From NCBI GenBank assembly GCA_017984315.1, contig JAGNZR010000012.1, positions 1 through 38,804 of the forward strand: a DNA stretch of 38,804 bases. Reading direction: 5' to 3'. Numbering within the stretch: position 1 is the first letter of the stretch; each line of letters begins with the position of its first letter. This document shows, piece by piece, positions 24,516 through 31,492 of the stretch. The position numbers and the translations under genes were made by a program. A model generated the notes under the pieces. The model saw only the letters and a program-made list of their open reading frames with translations, was not told where the DNA came from and ran no database searches. The DNA comes from Fusobacteriaceae bacterium (lineage in GTDB: Bacteria; Fusobacteriota; Fusobacteriia; Fusobacteriales; Fusobacteriaceae).

Positions 24516-24549
24516 TTTTTTTCTATTTCCTTTTTTATTTTTTATATAT

Positions 24550-24572
24550 ATAATAGTGTTATACAGTATTAT
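24550..24572 (+). promoter_or_regulatory. 23-bp palindrome upstream of the response regulator gene
   Basis: ATAATAGTGT (24550-24559), TAT, ACAGTATTAT (24563-24572): arms complementary at 9 of 10 positions. It lies 28 nt before the response-regulator ATG and about 35 nt from the -35 of the divergent MipA-type gene. Candidate binding site for autoregulation or a start-proximal operator; unproven. Confidence 0.4.
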
Positions 24573-24600
24573 ATAATTTTATTTTTATAAGGAGATTTTT

Positions 24601-25266
24601 ATGAAATATACGGTTTTAATAATTGAAGATGAAGCTAATCTCTCTAATATACTTGCTGATACTTTAAAGAATGAAGGGTTTAAAATTTACCAATCCTTTA
24701 ATGGGGAGGATGGGATAAACAGTTTTTATGATATAAATCCGGATCTTATCCTTTTAGATATCAATCTACCTAAAAAAAATGGTTGGAGTGTCTGTAAAGA
24801 GATTAGAAAAGACAGCAATGTTCCCATCCTTTTTATGACTGCAAGAGATTCTGAAGTTGATGAAATCCAAGGGTTGGAATTAGGGGGGGATGACTATATT
24901 ACAAAGCCATTCAGCTTAAAAGTTTTAACAATCAGAATTAAAAAATTATTAAAAATAGATAGGCATTTTACTTATAATTTTAAAGAGATTAATTTTGATT
25001 TTGAAAGAAATTATTTTTTAATTGGTGATGAAAAAATTGATTTTTCTAAAAAAGAGGTTGAACTTCTTCAATATTTTATTAAAAATAAAAAAAGAGTGCT
25101 AACTAGAGATATTATTCTAAATGAAATTTGGGGATATGAAGTAGATGTAGATGATCGTGTTGTAGATACTTTGATAAAAAGGATCAGAAAAAAATTGGAA
25201 AATTATTCAGAAATTATAAAAACAGTAAGAGGAGTTGGTTATATTTTTGATGATGAAATTAATTAA
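24601..25266 (+). CDS. OmpR/PhoB-family response regulator
   Basis: A 221-aa protein with two domains. The receiver (1-120) has acidic residues E9/D10, the phospho-acceptor D53 in LLDINLPKKNGWSV, and the switch lysine in GGDDYITKPF. The winged-helix DNA-binding domain (about 128-221) has KKEVELLQYFIKNKKRVLTR and the recognition-wing ending VDTLIKRIRKKLEN...VRGVGYIF. It would bind promoters as a dimer when phosphorylated by the adjacent kinase. The Shine-Dalgarno is AAGGAG. The kinase gene overlaps its end. Candidate targets are its own palindromic upstream region and the divergent MipA-type gene. Confidence 0.96.
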   Translation: MKYTVLIIEDEANLSNILADTLKNEGFKIYQSFNGEDGINSFYDINPDLILLDINLPKKNGWSVCKEIRKDSNVPILFMTARDSEVDEIQGLELGGDDYITKPFSLKVLTIRIKKLLKIDRHFTYNFKEINFDFERNYFLIGDEKIDFSKKEVELLQYFIKNKKRVLTRDIILNEIWGYEVDVDDRVVDTLIKRIRKKLENYSEIIKTVRGVGYIFDDEIN

Positions 25267-26620
25267 AAAACTCAGACCAAATTTTAAATTAAGTTATTTT
25301 AAAAAAATATTTTTATATTCAATTTCAATAATAATTATTACAATCTCTATTAATTATATATTAAATATTTTTTTCTTAAACAGTTTTTACATCAATAGAA
25401 AAAAAGCCATTATAAAGGAATCAGTTTTAGATATAAAAGCTATCTCTTCCTCAAACTTTGAATTAGAAAATTATGCTAGTATTTTAAAAGAAATTCACGG
25501 AATAGAGTTCAAAATTATCCCCACAGACTATTTTAATACAAGAAATCAAGGGAGTATGGCAAAAATGGTAGTACCTATTCCTAAGTTTATTAATTTAAAT
25601 AAAAACGGTTTTAATATTATAAATTCACAAAATTTAGGAATAAAATTTTTATCCTATACTGAAGAGCTATCAAAGGATGAAAAAATAGTCTATTGGACCT
25701 CTTTAAGCGTTATGGATTCTCATCAGCATGAGTTCAATATTTTCAACATCTTAGCTACTTTTATCTCTATTATTTTTACTCTTATTTTTACGATTTTTTT
25801 CTCAAAAAAGCTAACTAATGATATAAAAAAACTTAGTAAAACAGCTGAAGATATATCTAATTTAAAATTTCCTAAAGAGATTATAATTAAAAGAGACGAT
25901 GAATTAGGAGACTTAAGCTTAAGCCTTAACAATATGGCTAATAAACTTGAGAGTTCTATCACTAATTTAAGAGCCTTTGTATCAAATGCTTCTCATGAAC
26001 TGAAAACTCCTATTTCTGTTCTTAGCTCCTATGCACAAGCTTTAGTATCAAAAAATGTTAATTCTCCTGAACAGATACAGTTATATCATAACACTATATT
26101 AAAAACTACTACTGAGATGCAGAATTTAGTAGAAAAATTGCTGACGCTATCTAAAATAACCTCTCTAAATTACGGATTATTGAAAGAAAAAACATCTATA
26201 ACAAAAATTATAGATGAATCTATTGAAAAATACGAATTTATTGAATTACAAAAAGATATTGAAATCTATAAAGATATTCCAAATGTAATTTCATATTGTG
26301 ATCAATCTCTTATGAAAATAGCTGTTGAAAATATCATTCAAAACGCTTTAAAATACTCTTTACCTAATACACAATTTAAAATATTATATAAAAATAATAC
26401 TTTTAAATTTGTAAATACATATAAAGTTACAAATGATAAAGTACTTATTTCAAAAGATCACAATGAATTTTTCCAACCTTTTTTTAGAGGGGAAAATTCA
26501 TATAATAGTGATGGAACTGGTTTAGGATTGTCTATTGTAAAGCAGATTTTAGAGCTACATAATTTAAAATTTGGTATATCCCTGACAGAAGATAATTTTA
26601 TATTTTGGTTTGAAGTTTAA
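25250..26620 (+). CDS. Sensor histidine kinase, partner of the OmpR-type regulator
   Basis: About 456 aa. It has an N-terminal helix (about 18-45), an extracytoplasmic sensor region (about 46-163), a second helix (about 164-185) and HAMP (about 186-240). The dimerisation domain carries the phospho-histidine H249 in SNASHELKTPISVL, and the ATPase domain has the N box AVENIIQNALKYS and DGTGLGLSIV (421-430). The G1 box (DxGxG) is not recognisable: the equivalent region reads FKFVNTYKVTNDKV. Several Firmicutes-type kinases share this loss. The frame overlaps the regulator; ATGs at 25250 and 25253 and a TTG at 25235 are possible starts, and none has an ideally spaced Shine-Dalgarno. The signal is unknown. 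Confidence 0.92.
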   Translation: MMKLIKKLRPNFKLSYFKKIFLYSISIIIITISINYILNIFFLNSFYINRKKAIIKESVLDIKAISSSNFELENYASILKEIHGIEFKIIPTDYFNTRNQGSMAKMVVPIPKFINLNKNGFNIINSQNLGIKFLSYTEELSKDEKIVYWTSLSVMDSHQHEFNIFNILATFISIIFTLIFTIFFSKKLTNDIKKLSKTAEDISNLKFPKEIIIKRDDELGDLSLSLNNMANKLESSITNLRAFVSNASHELKTPISVLSSYAQALVSKNVNSPEQIQLYHNTILKTTTEMQNLVEKLLTLSKITSLNYGLLKEKTSITKIIDESIEKYEFIELQKDIEIYKDIPNVISYCDQSLMKIAVENIIQNALKYSLPNTQFKILYKNNTFKFVNTYKVTNDKVLISKDHNEFFQPFFRGENSYNSDGTGLGLSIVKQILELHNLKFGISLTEDNFIFWFEV

Positions 26621-26626
26621 CATCTA

Positions 26627-26663
26627 AAAAAAAGAAGATTAAATATATTAATCTTCTTTTTTT
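26627..26663. terminator. Terminator embedded in the stop of the convergent gene
   Basis: AAAAAAAGAAGATTAA (26627-26642) pairs perfectly with TTAATCTTCTTTTTTT (26648-26663). The 3' arm is also the last codons and stop (Lys-Glu-Asp-TAA) of the minus-strand exporter gene, so one sequence ends both genes. Confidence 0.9.
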
Positions 26664-27235
26664 AATACCATTTTTAAAATTCTATAAAGCTCTTTTCTGC
26701 TCAGTTTAACTGCTTCATACACCTCTCTAGTATTTGATTTTGTCATTTTTGTTAATTTTATTATCTCATCACTACCCATTTTTATGCTCTTATCCACTAT
26801 TATTACAATAGTATCGCAAACTTTTCTTAAAGATTCCATTACTAGAAGTGCACTAGCTATAGACATAGCAATAAAAATGGCATCAGCGGCGTTCTGAACA
26901 GCAATTGTATATTGTTTTGCAACTAAATAAAACATTGTATAGTACATACTATAACCTGGTACTAATGGTATAATCCCTGGTAAAATATATACTAGTGAAG
27001 TTTTTTTATACTTGTATGAACACACATTTCCTAAAAAACCGATTAAAAGAGTTGCTACGAAATATGGAAAAACCAAATCTCCAGTTTTTATTACTAAAAA
27101 TTTGTATAAAACCCATCCCAGTCCTCCAATCACTGCTGAGGCTGGAACATCTCTCTTTGGCACATTTATATAAATTGCAAATCCGGCTGATGCTATTACA
27201 GAGTAAAAAAAATGTTGAAAATATGATAACTCCAT
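26648..27235 (-). CDS. Threonine/serine exporter small subunit, YjjB-like (ThrE C-terminal half)
   Basis: A 195-aa membrane protein with about five helices and a cytoplasmic tail of about 50 residues. It starts MELSYFQHFFYSVIASAGFA and carries LYILPGIIPLVPGYSMYYTMFYLV in adjacent segments (about 82-105), the conserved PGxxPLVPG of the ThrE family. It pairs with the upstream YjjP-like gene; together they make a split ThrE transporter, reported for threonine/serine export in some bacteria and for dicarboxylate export in E. coli. Its ATG follows the upstream TAG with no gap, and the Shine-Dalgarno lies inside the upstream gene. Its last codons form a terminator arm. Substrate uncertain. Confidence 0.88.
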   Translation of the reverse strand: MELSYFQHFFYSVIASAGFAIYINVPKRDVPASAVIGGLGWVLYKFLVIKTGDLVFPYFVATLLIGFLGNVCSYKYKKTSLVYILPGIIPLVPGYSMYYTMFYLVAKQYTIAVQNAADAIFIAMSIASALLVMESLRKVCDTIVIIVDKSIKMGSDEIIKLTKMTKSNTREVYEAVKLSRKELYRILKMVLKKED

Positions 27236-28081
27236 CTATATCCTTCCTCCTATTTTTACCCAAACATCCATTGCCGTTCCAATCCCTATCCCAATAGATA
27301 AAGCTGCCAAGAAAGCTTCTATTGCCCTTGTCCCACCAGAGATGTAATCTCCATATACTAGATCTGTTATGCTTTTAGTTATAGCAACCCCTGGAAGAAA
27401 AGGTAGAATAGAACCTATTATTATCTTATGGCTGTGCTCAATATACCCATATTCAGTTAGAGCAAATGATGTTATTCCAATAAAAAAACAAGCTATTATC
27501 GTACCAAAAATTCCTGCTTTCAGTATTTTAGTAAATTTAGTAGCCACATAGCTAGCTATTATACTTATAAAAAAAGTAGCAATTCCTTCAAAAAGTGTTA
27601 CATTTAAAAGAGCTGCGAAAGTTGCAGAGGCTAATCCTAGACAAAGAATCTCCTCTCTACCTGTATATTCATTGTATCTGTCAATTCTCTTAAGTGTTTT
27701 TATAGCTTTTTTAGGATCAATATCTTTTCTTTTAAGCAACTCTTCATAATAGCTATTAATCAAAGATACTCTTTTTAAATTTAGTCCCCTTTTTTTTATA
27801 GTTTTTAAAAAAGTAATCCCATCTGCTCTATCATCTCCAATACATAAACATGTAGGAGTTATATACATATTTGCATGAGAAAACCCTTGTGATTTACATA
27901 GTTCATAAACCATGCTTTCTAATTTATGAGTTTGACCTCCATTTTTTAAAAATATTTCTCCCATATAAAAAGCTATTCTATAAATTGTTTCCTTTTTTTT
28001 AATACGCTCCTTTTCAATCATTTCTATTCTTATTTTTTCTTTTAAAGTCATATCCTTATGATGAATATCTTTAAAATCCAT
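27236..28081 (-). CDS. Threonine/serine exporter large subunit, YjjP-like (ThrE N-terminal half)
   Basis: About 281 aa. A charged N-terminal region is followed by the ThrE_1 cytoplasmic segment GEIFLKNGGQTHKLESMV...ANMYITPTCL (about 47-85). About five C-terminal helices follow, including GSILPFLPGVAITKSITDLVYGD, which holds the family PFLPG motif. A GTG at 28090 is in frame, but AGAGGTG overlaps it and lies 6 nt before the ATG at 28081, which is taken as the start. It sits 20 nt after pgeF and directly abuts the YjjB-like gene, forming a three-gene leftward operon. Confidence 0.88.
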   Translation of the reverse strand: MDFKDIHHKDMTLKEKIRIEMIEKERIKKKETIYRIAFYMGEIFLKNGGQTHKLESMVYELCKSQGFSHANMYITPTCLCIGDDRADGITFLKTIKKRGLNLKRVSLINSYYEELLKRKDIDPKKAIKTLKRIDRYNEYTGREEILCLGLASATFAALLNVTLFEGIATFFISIIASYVATKFTKILKAGIFGTIIACFFIGITSFALTEYGYIEHSHKIIIGSILPFLPGVAITKSITDLVYGDYISGGTRAIEAFLAALSIGIGIGTAMDVWVKIGGRI

Positions 28082-28101
28082 TTTCTGCACCTCTTTAACC
28101 T

Positions 28102-28815
28102 TTAATTATTTATATAAATATATGCCAAATTTCTCCCTGAATGTTCTTTATCTCTTCTGTATGAATGTAAATTTAAGTTATCATAAGTACACTCTTCACT
28201 TTTATAAATATTCTCTTTTTTTATCCCATTTTTTATTAAAAGTAAAAAGTTGAAAACTCCATTATCAAAATATATTTTATCATTTACTGTATGAAAAGAG
28301 CTTTCTACTATATCTTTATGAAATTTATTATAAAATTCCTTTTTAAACTCCTTTGAAACTTCATAATTTTTAGATGAAATCCCTATTCCAATCCCTATTA
28401 TTATATCATCCTTTTTACTATCAAACTCTGATATAAATTTTTCAATCATATTTATACATATTTCATTGAAACTCCCCTTCCAACCTGAATGACAAATCCC
28501 TACTACATTATTTATTTTATCATAAAAATAGATAGCTAAACAATCTGCATGTTTTGTATATAATATCAAATTAGGATTATTAGTTATTAACCCATCTGTA
28601 TCCTCAAATTTTTTTTTTTCTAAAGGCAGCTCCTTTTTTAAAGCTACAACATTATTTGAATGGGTTTGAACTCCAGAAATTGTTATTTTATTTTTTTCAG
28701 AAGACAATTTTTTTAATTTTTCTAAAGTAAACTCCTTGCTTCCATACCCCGCACAAATATTTAAATTAAGAAACTCTTCTATTATGTATTTATCATTACT
28801 AAATTTAAAACTCAT
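28102..28815 (-). CDS. pgeF: PgeF/YlmD-type protein (laccase-domain, peptidoglycan editing)
   Basis: A 237-aa protein of the family once called multicopper polyphenol oxidase (YfiH/YlmD). Metal-site motifs are VQTHSNNV (about 49-56), TKHADCLAIYFYD (about 87-99) and CHSGWKGSFNEI (about 107-118), then a C-terminal HSYRRDKEHSGRNLAYI. E. coli YfiH removes misincorporated serine-containing precursors (UDP-MurNAc-L-Ser) during cell-wall synthesis; purine nucleoside phosphorylase-like activities have also been reported for relatives. The function here is by homology. First gene of the leftward operon with the ThrE-type exporter. The start is supported by AGGGGGA upstream. Confidence 0.9.
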   Translation of the reverse strand: MSFKFSNDKYIIEEFLNLNICAGYGSKEFTLEKLKKLSSEKNKITISGVQTHSNNVVALKKELPLEKKKFEDTDGLITNNPNLILYTKHADCLAIYFYDKINNVVGICHSGWKGSFNEICINMIEKFISEFDSKKDDIIIGIGIGISSKNYEVSKEFKKEFYNKFHKDIVESSFHTVNDKIYFDNGVFNFLLLIKNGIKKENIYKSEECTYDNLNLHSYRRDKEHSGRNLAYIYINN

Positions 28816-28885
28816 AGCTCCCCCTAAAATAGATTATATCCATAATTCTATCATATTTTTTCTAATTTTAGTTTATAAAAAAAAC

Positions 28886-28937
28886 TTGACTTTTTCTAAT
28901 CGAAACATTGTTATATTGATATAGTTTGATTATCAAA
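28886..28937 (+). promoter_or_regulatory. Promoter with palindrome upstream of the small ORF and FMN-binding gene
   Basis: TTGACT (28886-28891) with a 17-nt spacer to TGTTAT (28909-28914), or 19 nt to TTATAT (28911-28916). Just downstream, near the predicted start, is the dyad TTTGAT-T-ATCAAA (28925-28937), suited to a repressor. Its regulator is unknown. Confidence 0.5.
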
Positions 28938-28954
28938 ATAAATAAGGGGTTTTT

Positions 28955-29002
28955 ATGGTTGCAATTATCGGTGGTGTTTTAGATTCAATTAACTTAATTT
29001 AA
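28955..29002 (+). CDS. Candidate 15-aa peptide ORF
   Basis: ATG GTT GCA and so on gives MVAIIGGVLDSINLI, then TAA. GGGG (28946-28949) lies 5 nt before the ATG, a usable Shine-Dalgarno, and the ORF lies between the promoter and the FMN-binding gene, 29 nt before that gene's start and in another frame. It is hydrophobic and uncharged apart from one aspartate. It could be a leader ORF that tunes downstream translation, a small membrane peptide, or chance. Too short for homology. Confidence 0.35.
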   Translation: MVAIIGGVLDSINLI

Positions 29003-29031
29003 TAATAAAGAAATATTTAATGGAGGAGATT

Positions 29032-29427
29032 ATGAAAAAATTAATTTTAGGGCTTTTAATTGTTACGAGCATAACTGCTGTTGCAAGTACTTATCAAAAC
29101 GGGACTTACAGAGGGAATTTTATTGATGGACAAGAAAATCAAGTAACTGTCGAATTTAAGTTAAAAGATGACATTGTTACATCTGCAAAATACAGAAATT
29201 TATTTTATAAAGGGGAGGATTATCTAAAAACTGATACATTGACAAAATTAAAAGAACAATATGAATCTCTACTAAAATATGCTGTTGGAAAAAATGTAGA
29301 TGAGGCTATGAAAGGGTTATATACTCCTGAAAAAATAGAGTTAGCAGGAGCAACTATTCGATCTGGAAAAGTTCGTTCTGCATTTAAAGATGGATTGATT
29401 CATGAGCCTTACTCTTTAGAAAAATAG
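29032..29427 (+). CDS. Secreted FMN-binding-domain protein
   Basis: 131 aa. Signal peptide MKKLILGLLIVTSITAVAS, without a lipobox. The mature part is a single small domain: TYQNGTYRGNF (about 20-30), VEFKLKDDIVTSAKYRNLF and, near the end, LAGATIRSGKVRSAFKDGL (about 106-124). This matches the FMN-bind fold of RnfG/NqrC and extracellular electron-transfer proteins, where a threonine in S/T-G-A-T-x-S/T may carry covalent FMN; here the motif reads AGATIR, so covalent attachment is doubtful. Likely periplasmic. An ATG at 29020 precedes the Shine-Dalgarno GGAGGAG; the ATG at 29032 is right. Followed by a hairpin. Confidence 0.82.
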   Translation: MKKLILGLLIVTSITAVASTYQNGTYRGNFIDGQENQVTVEFKLKDDIVTSAKYRNLFYKGEDYLKTDTLTKLKEQYESLLKYAVGKNVDEAMKGLYTPEKIELAGATIRSGKVRSAFKDGLIHEPYSLEK

Positions 29428-29447
29428 TTTTCGTATTTTCATAAAAA

Positions 29448-29473
29448 AAGAAGAGTCCTTAAGGACTCTTCTT
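29448..29473. terminator. Terminator between the FMN-binding gene and the ferredoxin gene
   Basis: Self-complementary 26 nt, AAGAAGAGTCCTT and AAGGACTCTTCTT, giving an 11-bp stem with a TTAA loop. A T tract follows on the minus strand (serving the ferredoxin); the plus-strand tail is weaker. Confidence 0.85.
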
Positions 29474-29487
29474 AAATCTTAATTTAA

Positions 29488-29652
29488 TTATGCGTTGATA
29501 GCTTCAACTGGACAAACACCAGCACAAGCTCCACAGTCAACACAAGTGTCGTTTATTACATATTTCCCATCTGCAGCAGCAATTGCTCCTACTGGACAAG
29601 TCCCTTCACAAGCTCCACATCCGATACAAGTTTCTTTATTGATTACGTACAT
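29488..29652 (-). CDS. 2[4Fe-4S] ferredoxin, clostridial type
   Basis: A 54-aa protein, MYVINKETCIGCGACEGTC and onward. It has two CxxCxxCxxxCP cluster motifs: CIGCGACEGTCP (about 9-20) and CVDCGACAGVCP (about 37-48), related by internal duplication. Such small cytoplasmic ferredoxins carry low-potential electrons for pyruvate:ferredoxin oxidoreductase, hydrogenase or Rnf in fermenting anaerobes, and here could also feed the radical SAM enzymes. The start is fixed by AGGAGGT 7 nt before ATG. It has its own near-consensus promoter and terminator, so it is a single-gene unit, probably highly expressed. Confidence 0.97.
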   Translation of the reverse strand: MYVINKETCIGCGACEGTCPVGAIAAADGKYVINDTCVDCGACAGVCPVEAINA

Positions 29653-29695
29653 TTAATTACCTCCTAGATTTTTTTATATTTTTGATAACATGTTA

Positions 29696-29724
29696 AATAT
29701 ACATTATTTTTTTGCAATTGTCAA
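29696..29724 (-). promoter_or_regulatory. Strong promoter of the ferredoxin gene
   Basis: On the minus strand consensus TTGACA (29719-29724), a 17-nt spacer and TATATT (29696-29701). A perfect 10-bp palindrome TAACATGTTA (29686-29695) follows the -10, at the expected start. Confidence 0.85.
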
Positions 29725-29799
29725 CAAAAAAAAACCCTTTGAATTCCTTATTTTTCTAGTAAACATTCACTTTTTAACACACTTTTTAAACTCAAAATA

Positions 29800-30907
29800 T
29801 TACACTAAATCCCTTTTATTTTGTCTCAAAGCACTATTAATAAATATATCAATATCTCCATCCATAACAGCTCTTATATTTCCACTCTCTGTAGATGTCC
29901 TGTGATCTTTTACTAAAGTATATGGCTGGAATACATAAGACCTAATCTGACTTCCCCATCCTATCTCACTTTGATCTCCTTGAATTTTTTTCATCATCTC
30001 TTCTTTCTTTTTAATCTCTATATCAATTAATTTTGATTTTAAAAGCTTCATTGCCGTCTCTCTATTAGCAAGCTGAGATCTTTCTTTCTGGCATGTTACT
30101 ACTACACCAGTAGGCAAATGTGTTATTCTAACAGCAGAATCTGTTGTATTTACGTGTTGTCCTCCAGCTCCACCTGAACGATAAACATCTATTTTTAAAT
30201 CCCCTGAATCTATTACAACCTCAACACTTTCATCTATTTCCGGCATTACCTCAACTGAAGCAAATGATGTATGTCTTTTTTTATTAGCATCAAATGGAGA
30301 GATTCTAACAAGTCTGTGAACACCTTTTTCAGTCTTTAAGTATCCATAAGCACGTGGCCCTTCAACTAAAAAAGTTACAGATTTAACTCCTACTGAATCT
30401 CCAGACATATAATCCAATTCTGTTACTTTATATTTTTTAGAAGCACACCACCTAGTATACATTCTATAAAGCATCTCTGCCCAATCACAAGACTCAGTTC
30501 CACCAGCTCCTGAGTGCACTGTTACAATGGCATTAGTATAATCATACTCACCATCTAATAGCAATTGTGTATCAAAACTATCTATCTTATTTAACAATGA
30601 ATTGTATCTTTCTTCTAACTCACCAGAGGACTCTGTATCTCCCCCTTCAACAAATTCTATTAAGAGATCTACATCATTATATTCATTTTCTATATCATAA
30701 TATACACTGACTAAATCCTTTAATTCATTCATCTCTCTTATTAATTTTTGACTCTCTTTTTTATCATTCCAGAAACCTTCAATTGTTGACATCTCTTCTA
30801 TTTTTTTTATTCTTTCCTCTTTTTTTTCTAATTCAAAGAGACCCCCTAATATTATCAATATTCTCTTTTAAATTTGAAAAACCCCTTTTTATATCTAAAA
30901 TATCCAT
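29800..30907 (-). CDS. prfB: Peptide chain release factor 2 with programmed +1 frameshift
   Basis: RF2 recognises UAA/UGA and releases the polypeptide. It is encoded in two frames. Codons 1-24 (MDILDIKRGFSNLKENIDNI, then RGSL) run from the ATG at 30907 to an in-frame TGA at 30833-30835. A +1 slip at CTT-TGA continues with ELEKKEERIKK to 29800, giving 368 aa, normal for RF2. The stop-recognition tripeptide SPF lies in VRISPFDANKKRH and the catalytic GGQ in SGGAGGQHVNT. The start has AGGAG at the right distance. Low RF2 lets the ribosome pause and shift, so the protein regulates its own synthesis. It lies 27 nt after acpS, probably co-transcribed. Confidence 0.97.
30833..30847 (-). promoter_or_regulatory. 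prfB: RF2 programmed frameshift site
   Basis: On the minus strand AGGGGGTCTCTTTGA: the internal Shine-Dalgarno-like AGGGGG (30842-30847) lies 3 nt before the CTT slip codon, followed by the TGA (30833-30835). This matches the classical prfB autoregulatory frameshift element. Confidence 0.97.
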
Positions 30908-30934
30908 TAATTCACTCCTATAACTTCTCTCATA

Positions 30935-31306
30935 TTAATTCTGATTCTCTTTAAAAATAATAGCTACAGCTGTTGCATACTCTTTGCTGTGAGAGATTGA
31001 CAACTCTATTTTAAATCCAACATACATGTTTTCTAGACCATTTTTTAAAGTTACCATAGGCTTTCCAAAAGTATCGTTTAATATTTCAATATCTGAAAAA
31101 TTAAAATCCCTAACTCCTGTTCCAAATGCTTTAGCAATTGCTTCTTTAGCTGCAAATCTTCCAGCATAACTCTCCCATTTACCACCTTTTAATTCTATTA
31201 AATCTACCTCTGATTCAGTATAAACTCTCTCTTTAAACTTAGGATTTTCTAAAGCCTTTTTAATTCTAGATACTTCTACTACGTCATTACCTATTCCATA
31301 AATCAT
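30935..31306 (-). CDS. acpS: Holo-acyl carrier protein synthase
   Basis: A 123-aa phosphopantetheinyl transferase that moves the 4'-phosphopantetheine arm of CoA onto ACP. Metal ligands are D8 in GIGNDVVEVSRI and E55 in RFAAKEAIAKAFGTG. SHSKEYATAVAI near the C-terminus is also conserved. Length is typical for the trimeric AcpS type. Plausible substrates include the general ACP and the carrier domain of the fusion protein at 17640-20129. First gene of a leftward unit with prfB. The Shine-Dalgarno is AGGAGAG, somewhat distant from ATG. Confidence 0.96.
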   Translation of the reverse strand: MIYGIGNDVVEVSRIKKALENPKFKERVYTESEVDLIELKGGKWESYAGRFAAKEAIAKAFGTGVRDFNFSDIEILNDTFGKPMVTLKNGLENMYVGFKIELSISHSKEYATAVAIIFKENQN

Positions 31307-31405
31307 ACTCTCTCACTCTCCTATCTCAGTTTAATTTTTTGTTATTATATATATTGTAACATATAATTCATATTTACTGCAATTATTAGTATGAATAATT
31401 TTGAA

Positions 31406-31453
31406 TTGATTTTTATCTTTAAAAATGATATTTTATGTGATGAGTAGCACTCA
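31406..31453 (+). promoter_or_regulatory. htpG promoter with inverted repeat at the start site (half CIRCE-like)
   Basis: TTGATT (31406-31411), a 17-nt spacer and TATTTT (31429-31434). At the predicted start lies TGAGT-AGC-ACTCA (31441-31453), which includes TAGCACTC (31445-31452), the left half of the CIRCE consensus bound by HrcA. The right half is absent at the usual 9-nt spacing. Confidence 0.45.
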
Positions 31454-31492
31454 ATGTTACATTAAAAATAATAATTATGGAGGGTTTTTTTT

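Noticed and set aside
27006-27263. Open frame of 85 codons on the minus strand
   Set aside because: It overlaps the two ThrE-type genes in another frame and has no Shine-Dalgarno or family resemblance.
29725-29799. Terminator for prfB
   Set aside because: T-rich runs are present but I could not find a convincing GC-containing stem; transcription may end by another route.
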